Origin: M55B157 sp964626275
Lineage (GTDB): Bacteria; Actinomycetota; Actinomycetes; S36-B12
Length of the DNA stretch: 14,016 nt
NCBI GenBank assembly: GCA_964626275.1
Contig: CAZVCZ010000037.1
Span: forward strand, 1 to 14,016
Direction: 5' to 3'
A model generated the notes under the pieces. The model saw only the letters and a list, made by a program, of their open reading frames with translations. It had not been told where the DNA came from and did no database searches. The position numbers were made by a program, and so were the translations under genes. Below are positions 1 through 5,629 of the stretch, in pieces (positions within the stretch are counted from its first letter, which is position 1; each line of letters starts with the position of its first letter).

Positions 1-2
1 AC

Positions 3-716
3 GATCCCTACGGCAACGGCCTTCGCGAGGCCTTCGTGAAGGACTTCGAGGCTGCGGGTGGCACCATCACCTCCAACCTGAAGTACGATCCGGCTGCTCC
101 GTCGTTCGAGGCCGAGGTGGCCGAGATCGCCGCCGGCAACCCGGAGTTCGTGCAGGTCATCGGCTTCGATGAGACCACGAAGCTGCTGCAGGAGATGATC
201 AAGCAGGGCGTCGGCCCGCAGGACGTGCAGGTCTTCCTGGTCGACGGCAACATCTCGACCACCGCCTACGCGGACTTCCCCGCGGGCACCATGGACGGCG
301 TTATCGCGACCGTTCCGACCGGTGATCCGAACTCCGACATCGACGCGTTCAACGAGCGTCTGCTCACCGTCGATCCGGATCTGACGGACTTCGCCTACGG
401 TGCTCAGGCCTACGACGCGACGATGCTGGTCGCCATCGCAGCCCAGTACGCTGGCTGCGCTGACGCCCGCGCCATCGCGAACGCACTGCCCGTCATCGCC
501 AACGAGGCGCCGGGCAACGAGATCTGCTCCACCTGGGATGAGTGCAACGCGATCATCCAGGCGGGTGGCACTCCCAACTACGACGGTGCGACCGGACCGC
601 TGGACTTCAACGAGTACGGCGATCCCAAGGCCGCGACCATCGCGATCGTGGAGTACATCAGCAACACCGAGTTCGAGGAAATCGGACAGGTGACCGCTGA
701 CGTGCCGACCCCGTAA
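3..716 (+). CDS. livK: Branched-chain amino-acid ABC transporter substrate-binding protein, C-terminal part
   Basis: This is the extracytoplasmic ligand-binding component of a Liv-type (HAAT family) ABC transporter. It is cut by the window edge: the frame is open from base 3, so 237 residues are visible and the N-terminal lobe with any lipoprotein signal is missing. The visible part looks like the second half of a Peripla_BP_6 (type I periplasmic binding) fold: a segment reading VQVIGFDETTKLLQEM, a central region naming a released product (GTMDGVIATVPTG), a YDATMLVAIAAQYAG helix, and the typical C-terminal GATGPLDFNEYGDP turn. Three cysteines (AGCAD, EICSTWDEC) could form a disulfide. It converges on the livHMGF operon, so it must have its own promoter outside the window. 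Substrate is inferred from the family; other amino acids or related ligands are possible. Family assignment is secure. Confidence 0.9.
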   Translation, partial: DPYGNGLREAFVKDFEAAGGTITSNLKYDPAAPSFEAEVAEIAAGNPEFVQVIGFDETTKLLQEMIKQGVGPQDVQVFLVDGNISTTAYADFPAGTMDGVIATVPTGDPNSDIDAFNERLLTVDPDLTDFAYGAQAYDATMLVAIAAQYAGCADARAIANALPVIANEAPGNEICSTWDECNAIIQAGGTPNYDGATGPLDFNEYGDPKAATIAIVEYISNTEFEEIGQVTADVPTP

Positions 717-734
717 GGGTCCACGTTCAACCGG

Positions 735-770
735 GTGTGGCCCGGCTCCCTTCGGGGGGTCGGGCCACAC
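735..770 (+). terminator. Strong hairpin terminator after livK
   Basis: A 10-bp perfect stem (735-744 GTGTGGCCCG with 761-770 CGGGCCACAC) continues inward through a G-T wobble and further pairs to a TTCG-type loop at 751-754, giving about 16 bp. It begins 18 bp after the livK stop. There is no T-tract, as is common for actinobacterial terminators. Confidence 0.75.
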
Positions 771-893
771 TCATGTCTAGAGCCAAGCGCGTTGGTCGCT
801 GAGTAGGCGGCCCTCTCGGCGACTTGTCGTTCAGTTGGCGGCCAACTCTGCGACCAACGGCCTTTCGGGGGCGTGGGTCCGGGTCGGGCCACA
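757..893. repeat. 13-bp direct repeat in the livK-livF intergenic region
   Basis: GGGTCGGGCCACA occurs exactly at 757-769 and again at 881-893, each preceded by a TTCGGGGG-like tract (752-759 and 864-871). The first copy is the right arm of the livK terminator. The second copy could pair with the same left arm (735-744) and compete with it. It looks like a partial duplication of the terminator arm; a role is not shown. Confidence 0.6.
790..859. repeat. Nested inverted repeats, possible structured RNA or terminator
   Basis: The outer arms CGTTGGTCGC (790-799) and GCGACCAACG (850-859) are perfectly complementary over 10 bp. Inside lies a 15-bp palindrome, AGTTGGC-G-GCCAACT (833-847). The GTCGC at 795-799 can instead pair with GCGAC at 819-823, and GGCGGCC occurs twice (about 807-813 and 837-843). 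Two mutually exclusive folds can therefore be drawn. No open reading frame of note lies here. The role is unknown: an extra bidirectional terminator, a small RNA or a decayed repeat element are all possible. Confidence 0.5.
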
Positions 894-896
894 TGA

Positions 897-926
897 CGAA
901 GCCCCCCGGTCAGCCAGGGGGCCTCG
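897..926 (-). terminator. Hairpin terminator after the livHMGF operon
   Basis: Bases 897-909 pair with 914-926 with two mismatches, centred on a G/C-rich stem (GCCCCC against GGGGGC) and a four-base loop. It starts 28 bp beyond the livF stop on the minus strand. Being nearly symmetrical, it could also catch read-through from livK. No T-tract follows. Confidence 0.7.
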
Positions 927-954
927 TGAGCATCCCGCGGGTGCGGGGGATGGG

Positions 955-1812
955 TCAGGCTTTGGCGAGGGTGCCGAGGTAGAGCTCGACCACCTTGGGA
1001 TCATTGGCCAGTTCCTGGCCGGTGCCGGTGTAGGCGTTGGTGCCTTGATCGAGCACATAGCCACGATCGACGATCTGGAGGCAGCGGCTGGCGTTCTGCT
1101 CCACGATGATCACGGTGACACCGGTCTTGTTGATCTCACGTACTCGGACGAACACCTCATCCTGCAACGAGGGGGACAGGCCGGCGCTGGGCTCATCGAG
1201 CAGCAGCACGCTGGGGTCCATCATGAGCGCTCGGCCCATGGCCACCATCTGACGCTCACCACCGGAGAGCGAGCCGGCCCGCTGCTTCCGTCGCTCGGCA
1301 AGGGCGGGGAAGATATCGGCCACCCGCTCGAAACTCGCGGAGAACTTCTTGGGCTGCTGGTAGCACCCCACCTGGAGGTTCTCCTCGATGGTCAGAGAGG
1401 GGAAGACGTTGTTGGTCTGGGGGACGAAGGCCACGCCCATGGTGACGAGCTTGTCGGCTCGCAGGTTCGTGATGTCCTTGCCGCGCAGGGTCACGGTGCC
1501 CTCGTGGATACGCACCAGGCCGAACATGGCCTTCAGCAGGGTGGACTTGCCAGCGCCGTTGGGCCCGATGATGCCGACGAGTTCACCTTCGGTCGCGGTG
1601 AGGTTGCAGCCATTGAGGATATTGACGCCGGGGAAGTATCCCGCGACCAGCTCATGGGCGTGGATCAGATAGTTAGCCGCGTCTGGATCGTGTGAGGCCG
1701 GAGCCTTGGTGTCCTGGCGGGCGTCGAGATCGAGTTCGGTTTCGAACTCATGCAGATCATCGGGCCCGGGAATGTTGTCGGGCGTCCCGGCTCGTGGATC
1801 GAAACCGCTCAT
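955..1812 (-). CDS. livF: Branched-chain amino-acid ABC transporter ATP-binding protein LivF
   Basis: This is one of the two cytoplasmic ATPases that drive the LivHM permease. The 285-residue product has Walker A GPNGAGKST at 83-91, signature LSGGERQ at 182-188, and Walker B ending LLLDEP at 203-208. VEQN stands where many ABC ATPases have the switch histidine, a hallmark of the LivF branch. LivF is usually about 235 residues; the extra ~48 residues here are an acidic, proline-rich N-terminal tail with no domain I recognise. The ATG is kept because AGGAGG stands 8 bases upstream and there is no methionine before the Walker A lysine. It begins 3 bp after livG ends, its SD lying inside the livG 3' end, so the two are co-transcribed and probably translationally coupled. 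It is the last gene of the operon. Confidence 0.93.
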   Translation of the reverse strand: MSGFDPRAGTPDNIPGPDDLHEFETELDLDARQDTKAPASHDPDAANYLIHAHELVAGYFPGVNILNGCNLTATEGELVGIIGPNGAGKSTLLKAMFGLVRIHEGTVTLRGKDITNLRADKLVTMGVAFVPQTNNVFPSLTIEENLQVGCYQQPKKFSASFERVADIFPALAERRKQRAGSLSGGERQMVAMGRALMMDPSVLLLDEPSAGLSPSLQDEVFVRVREINKTGVTVIIVEQNASRCLQIVDRGYVLDQGTNAYTGTGQELANDPKVVELYLGTLAKA

Positions 1813-1815
1813 GTC

Positions 1816-2724
1816 CTAGGCCTCCTGCTCGCCACTAGTGGTCAGCGCCTGCCCGCTCTCGGTCAATGCGGACTCGTGGTGGGCACCGAGGTACGCATCG
1901 ATGACACGCTGGTCGCGCATGACCGTCGTCGGTGTTCCCTCGGAGATGATCTCGCCCTGTGCCATGACGACGACCCAGTCGCTGACGTCACGGACCATGT
2001 CCATGTCATGTTCGACGAACATCACGGTGGTGCCCTCTTCGCGGATATCGCGAATGTGGTCCAGCAAACTCTGCTTGAGCGCTGGGTTCACACCGGCCAT
2101 GGGCTCATCGAGCATGATGAGGTCAGGACTGAGCATGAGGGCTCTGGCCATCTCGAGAAGTTTGCGCTGACCGCCGGAGAGCGACCCCGCGAAGTCATCG
2201 GCCTTCGCCGCGAGATTGAACCGCTCGAGCAGCTCCATGGCACGCTGGGTGATGCGATCCTCCTGGCTGCCCCAGGTGAACTTGAAGATCGCCGGGAGGA
2301 TGCGCTCACCGGTCTGCCCGCCGGCACCGAGTCGCATGTTGTCGATGACCTTCAGCCGGGACAGGCTCTTGGTGAGCTGGAAGGTGCGCACCAGTCCCTT
2401 GCGCGCTAGGCGGTTAGGGGAGGTGTTCGTGATGACGTGCTTGTTATACGACCAGGTTCCGCCATCGGAGGTATCGAAGCCGCTGATGACGTTGAAGAAG
2501 GTCGACTTGCCGGCACCGTTCGGGCCGATAAGTGCGGTGATAGCGCCGCGCTGCACCTCGAGGTGCTCCACGTTCACGGCGCGCAGGCCGCCGAACTGGC
2601 GCACGACGTGGTCGGCGACCAAGACGGGATCCGGCTTGGCCACTCCAGGTTCGGGGGAGAGGCTGGCAAGGGCTGCGATGGCCTCCTGGCCGACCGCTCC
2701 GGTGTTGGTGGTCTCAGCGGGCAT
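1816..2724 (-). CDS. livG: Branched-chain amino-acid ABC transporter ATP-binding protein LivG
   Basis: This is the second ATPase of the Liv transporter, 302 residues. Walker A GPNGAGKST lies at 67-75, followed by the RTFQLTKSLSRLKVIDNM segment typical of LivG, an LSGGQRK signature, Walker B LIMLDEPMAGVNP, and MFVEHDMDMV with the switch histidine. It carries a ~30-residue N-terminal tail and a short serine/threonine-rich C-terminal tail beyond the usual core (about 255 residues). The ATG overlaps the end of livM by 11 bp and has AAGGAG about 10 bases upstream, so start and coupling are well supported. It should form a LivG-LivF heterodimer under the two permeases. Confidence 0.94.
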   Translation of the reverse strand: MPAETTNTGAVGQEAIAALASLSPEPGVAKPDPVLVADHVVRQFGGLRAVNVEHLEVQRGAITALIGPNGAGKSTFFNVISGFDTSDGGTWSYNKHVITNTSPNRLARKGLVRTFQLTKSLSRLKVIDNMRLGAGGQTGERILPAIFKFTWGSQEDRITQRAMELLERFNLAAKADDFAGSLSGGQRKLLEMARALMLSPDLIMLDEPMAGVNPALKQSLLDHIRDIREEGTTVMFVEHDMDMVRDVSDWVVVMAQGEIISEGTPTTVMRDQRVIDAYLGAHHESALTESGQALTTSGEQEA

Positions 2725-3700
2725 CGAGCATCAGCTCCTTCCGGTCGCCCAGAATGCCTTGGGGTCTGAAGATCATCAACAGCATCAGGCCTATCCCGAC
2801 CAGGATGAAGCGGATCGGACCGATCTGTGTGGTGGTGATGAAGGAGATCACGCCGCTGGAGACGCCCTCCTTGAGGGTCTGCTCCACGAACACGAGCAGG
2901 AACCAGAAGATCGCCGCACCGAGGAGGGGACCCAAGACCCGGGCGGTACCGCCGAGGATCAGCATGACGTAGAGGAAGAAGGTGAAGTCCGGCACGAACC
3001 CGTCGGGCTGCACCGCACCCTTCGCGACGGCGGAGTACATGCCGGCGAGGGAGCCGAAAACACCACCGAGGATCAGCACCTGCAGTTTGAACAGGTAGGT
3101 ATTCTTGCCGAGCGAGCGCACCGCATCCTCGTCCTCACGAATGCCCTTCACGACACGGCCCCACGGGCTGCGCATGAGCGCCCAGGTGAGAAGGGTGATC
3201 AGGGCGATGATGGCCCAGCCGGTGATGACCAGCCACATGTCGATGCGGGTGAACGAGAAATCACCGAATCCGATGCGATCCACGCTCTCGGGGAAGGGAT
3301 TGAGGGCGTAGAAGTCAGCGCCGATGGGGCCGGTGACGCCCTGCGCCCCACCGAGGAAGTCGATCGATTTGGATGCGAATCGAATGATTTCGCTCGCGGC
3401 GATGGTCACGATGGCGAGATAGTCGGCCCGCAATCGAAGCGTGGGTATGCCCAGCAACAGCGCGAGGGCGACACCGAGCAGGATGCCGATGATGATGCCC
3501 AGCCAGAGACTGGAGCCCACCTTCACGACGGTGGCGCCGACGGAATAGGCGCCGATGGCCACGAAGCCGACCTGACCGAAGTTCAGCAGTCCGCCGTAGC
3601 CGAACTGCACGTTGAGGCCGATGGCGGCGATGCAGTAGATGATCGCCGTGACACCGATCGCCTGGGTGATCGACTGGGAGAGGATGAATCCGAAGTCCAT
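2714..3700 (-). CDS. livM: Branched-chain amino-acid ABC transporter permease LivM
   Basis: This is an inner-membrane permease subunit of 328 residues, the normal length for a LivM without an extra N-terminal region. The sequence is dominated by hydrophobic segments. Family motifs include GLNVQFGYGGLLNFGQVGF near residues 28-46, the ATPase-coupling loop around GIREDEDAVRSLGKN in the middle, and a conserved C-terminal RPQGILG. The ATG lies 3 bp after the livH stop with a GGGTGGG purine-rich stretch upstream; no other nearby start fits better. It pairs with LivH to form the pore. Confidence 0.94.
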   Translation of the reverse strand: MDFGFILSQSITQAIGVTAIIYCIAAIGLNVQFGYGGLLNFGQVGFVAIGAYSVGATVVKVGSSLWLGIIIGILLGVALALLLGIPTLRLRADYLAIVTIAASEIIRFASKSIDFLGGAQGVTGPIGADFYALNPFPESVDRIGFGDFSFTRIDMWLVITGWAIIALITLLTWALMRSPWGRVVKGIREDEDAVRSLGKNTYLFKLQVLILGGVFGSLAGMYSAVAKGAVQPDGFVPDFTFFLYVMLILGGTARVLGPLLGAAIFWFLLVFVEQTLKEGVSSGVISFITTTQIGPIRFILVGIGLMLLMIFRPQGILGDRKELMLDAR

Positions 3701-3703
3701 GGC

Positions 3704-4990
3704 TTAACCCACCCTCTCCCGTCTGCCGAGTAATCCTTGTGGCCGGATGAGCAACAGAATGATCATGAGGAAGAGCGCTGCCGCGGTCTTCAGTTCGGTG
3801 GGCACCAGCAGGGTGGACAACTGCACGGTGATGCCGACGACGAACGAGCCGACGATGGCGCCTCCGATGGTGCCCAGGCCGCCGAGGACAACAGCGGCGA
3901 AGAAGGTCAGCAGGAGATACTGGCCCATCGTCCACACGACGTTCTGGGTGAGTCCAAGGAACACGCCCGCGTAGGCGGCAAGTCCTGCGCCCAGGATCCA
4001 CACGGCCGAGATGACGAGCTCGACGTTCACACCCGAGGACGAGGCGAGAGCGGGATTGTCCGACACCGCTCTGGTGGCCTTGCCGAGGCGAGAGACCTTG
4101 AGCCACCACACCGTGGCGATGAGGACCACGATGGCGATGGCCGACAGGATGAGTTCCTTCGGTGTGACGAAGATCGGTCCGAGGTCGATGGGCGCCTGAC
4201 CCGCGAACTGCTCGAAGCTCTTGGGGGCGCCACCGAAGAAGAACACGATGAGATAGCGGATCGTGATGGCGAGACCGATCGACACAATCATGGCGGCAAT
4301 AAGGCCGGTGCCCTTGCGCCGCAATGGCTTCCACAGTAACTGGTTCTGTCCCCAGCCCCAGAGAGCGGCACTGAGGATGATCGCAATGGGGGCCGCAATG
4401 ATGATGTTGAGACCGCCGGCGGTATTGAGCACCAATGCAGTGAACGCGCCGAGGGTGAGGAGCTCGCCGTGGGAGAAGTTGGTCAACCCGGTAGTGCCGA
4501 AGATCAGGCTCAGGCCCAGGGATGCGAGGGCGATGATGAACGAGAGCACGATGCCGCCGAAGAGCAGCTGCAGGACTCGCTCGAGGGTGATGCTCGAACC
4601 GCCGCCGCCTCCGCCGCCTTCGCCGAGGCGGAAGATGACGGTCTTGTCCCTACTCAGGATTTGCACCTCGCGCACATTGCCCTCGATCACCGGTTGGGTC
4701 ACGGTTGCCTCGTCGAGGGTGACGGTCACGGTGGTGTTCGCGGGGACGGGGACGAGTGCCAGGCCTTCACCATCGGTGACGCCGGCTGCTGAGAAGCCGT
4801 CCGGTCCCTCCACGGTGACCGCGGCGTCGGGGATGGCGTTGCGCTCCTCATCCTGGACGCGGACTGTGAGTTGAAGGTCCTCAGCTGAGGCGGAAGGGGC
4901 AAGCCCCAGGCTCACGCCGAGACCGAGGAGTCCGACGATGACGAGCCTGAGGAGCCAGCGGGCAGATGATCCTTTTGTGCGCTGGTGCAC
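3704..4990 (-). CDS. livH: LivH-type permease with fused exported N-terminal domain
   Basis: This is the second permease of the transporter and the first gene of the operon. At 428 residues it is about 130 longer than a standard LivH. Residues 1-36 look like a signal peptide (basic start, LLGLGVSLGL core, ASA before residue 37). Residues 37-122 form a beta-rich segment (LTVRVQDEERNAIPDAAVTV, then TDGEGLALVPVP) resembling carboxypeptidase-regulatory or Ig-like folds. Residues 125-131 are seven glycines. Residues 134-428 are a complete LivH, with SLIFGTTGLTNFSHGEL near its start, an ATPase-coupling region around ATRAVSDNPALASSSG, and a C-terminal RPQGLLG. The GTG start is chosen because AGGAGG lies 4 bases upstream and the signal peptide begins there. 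UrtB urea permeases also have an exported N-terminal region, but the partner genes look Liv-like. The function of the extra domain is unknown. Confidence 0.92.
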   Translation of the reverse strand: MHQRTKGSSARWLLRLVIVGLLGLGVSLGLAPSASAEDLQLTVRVQDEERNAIPDAAVTVEGPDGFSAAGVTDGEGLALVPVPANTTVTVTLDEATVTQPVIEGNVREVQILSRDKTVIFRLGEGGGGGGGSSITLERVLQLLFGGIVLSFIIALASLGLSLIFGTTGLTNFSHGELLTLGAFTALVLNTAGGLNIIIAAPIAIILSAALWGWGQNQLLWKPLRRKGTGLIAAMIVSIGLAITIRYLIVFFFGGAPKSFEQFAGQAPIDLGPIFVTPKELILSAIAIVVLIATVWWLKVSRLGKATRAVSDNPALASSSGVNVELVISAVWILGAGLAAYAGVFLGLTQNVVWTMGQYLLLTFFAAVVLGGLGTIGGAIVGSFVVGITVQLSTLLVPTELKTAAALFLMIILLLIRPQGLLGRRERVG

Positions 4991-5007
4991 ACGACCTCCT
5001 CAGTCGT
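4991..5007 (-). promoter_or_regulatory. livH SD in the loop of a small hairpin
   Basis: On the minus strand, ACGAC-TGAGGAG-GTCGT places most of the AGGAGG ribosome-binding site in the loop of a 5-bp stem directly before the GTG start. The SD itself is real by position. Whether the stem affects translation is inference, and a 5-bp stem is weak. Confidence 0.5.
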
Positions 5008-5057
5008 CTCGCCTTCATCGTCTGCACTCGAGCATGGCTGAAGCCACGCGCGTGCCT

Positions 5058-5084
5058 GATCCGGGAGCATAGCCACGATCCGGG
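5058..5084 (-). promoter_or_regulatory. Candidate livH promoter flanked by direct repeats
   Basis: On the minus strand TATGCT (5071 down to 5066) fits the actinobacterial -10 pattern TANNNT and would give a leader of about 70 bases before livH. It is bracketed by two copies of GATCCGGG (plus-strand 5058-5065 and 5077-5084) 19 bp apart, which could be a regulator site. No convincing -35 is seen at normal spacing. The remainder of 4991-5169 holds no gene I can support. Confidence 0.35.
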
Positions 5085-5169
5085 CCCGCGTGTTCCCAAT
5101 CGATGACATCGAGGTCACGATCCAGTCGCATTCCGTTCACCCCGGGGTTTCGGTTCAGGGTTCGGCGTG

Positions 5170-5604
5170 TCAGGCGGAGCGGAGCATGCAGGTGAGTCGC
5201 GCGGTGCAGACCAGACGACCCTCATCGTCGGTGATCTCGATTGCATAGGTGGCCAGCGAACGACCGAGACTGAGGGGGGTGGCGACGGCGGTGACGTATC
5301 CCTCGCGAGCGCTGCGATGGTGGGAGCAGGACAACTCGATGCCCACCGCAAAGCGACCCTCCCCGGCGTGCAGGTTGGACCCGACGGAACCTACGGACTC
5401 CGCGAGGACCGCGCTGGCACCACCATGGAGGAGGCCGAAAGGCTGCGTGTTGCCCTCCACCGGCATGCGGGCGACGGTGCGTTGGGGATCGACCTCGAGC
5501 CATTCGATGCCCATGCGAGCACCGAGGCCCCCGCCATCGGCGGCCTGGATCGCCGCGAGGGCCTCTGCGGGCGTGGGTCGATTCGACTCCTGGGGTGTGT
5601 CCAT
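5170..5604 (-). CDS. PaaI-family hotdog-fold acyl-CoA thioesterase
   Basis: This is a single hotdog domain of 144 residues, the usual size for PaaI / 4HBT-type thioesterases, which hydrolyse acyl-CoA or aryl-CoA esters in the cytoplasm as homo-oligomers. The diagnostic stretch is QPFGLLHGGASAVLAE, with HGG at residues 60-62 and the likely catalytic acid E69. VGIELSCSHHRSAREGYV follows, then the closing beta strands. I start it at the ATG at 5604 rather than the in-frame ATG at 5631, because the longer form would overlap polA's first codon and adds a tail (FPDPRLCC) unlike the family. No SD precedes it; a TAGGCT -10-like hexamer 7 bases upstream suggests a leaderless message. Substrate cannot be read from sequence. 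It lies beside polA and upstream of the liv operon, but a 179-bp gap separates it from livH. Confidence 0.85.
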   Translation of the reverse strand: MDTPQESNRPTPAEALAAIQAADGGGLGARMGIEWLEVDPQRTVARMPVEGNTQPFGLLHGGASAVLAESVGSVGSNLHAGEGRFAVGIELSCSHHRSAREGYVTAVATPLSLGRSLATYAIEITDDEGRLVCTARLTCMLRSA

Positions 5605-5611
5605 GCAGCAC

Positions 5612-5621
5612 AGCCTAGGAT
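5612..5621. promoter_or_regulatory. Overlapping divergent -10 elements between thioesterase and polA
   Basis: Only 25 bp separate the two start codons. Rightward, TAGGAT (5616-5621) stands 8 bases before the polA ATG. Leftward, TAGGCT (5617 down to 5612) stands 7 bases before the thioesterase ATG. Both fit TANNNT and they share the central TA step. Spacing suits transcription starting on or next to each ATG. No clear -35 is visible on either side. Confidence 0.5.
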
Positions 5622-5629
5622 CGGGGAAC

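Noticed and set aside
835..1695. A 286-residue plus-strand frame opposite livF
   Set aside because: It mirrors livF codons; livF has all ABC ATPase motifs and a good SD.
2216..3733. A 505-residue open frame on the plus strand
   Set aside because: It is antisense to livG and livM, with a composition rich in D, E, G, H and Q and no domain; a shadow of strongly biased codon usage.
4598..4618. GCC-type trinucleotide repeat in livH as a phase-variable tract
   Set aside because: Seven glycine codons of mixed type (GGC, GGA, GGT) would change length by whole codons only and are better explained as a linker.
3..4990. Urea (Urt) transporter instead of a branched-chain amino-acid transporter
   Set aside because: The exported N-terminal region of the permease recalls UrtB, but the visible binding-protein and ATPase sequences look like ordinary LivK, LivG and LivF, and no urease genes are nearby. 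It cannot be excluded from half a binding protein.
5249..5629. Upstream extension of the polA reading frame
   Set aside because: The frame stays open by chance because it lies antisense to the thioesterase in GC-rich DNA; the translated extension is low-complexity and unlike Pol I, which begins properly at 5630.
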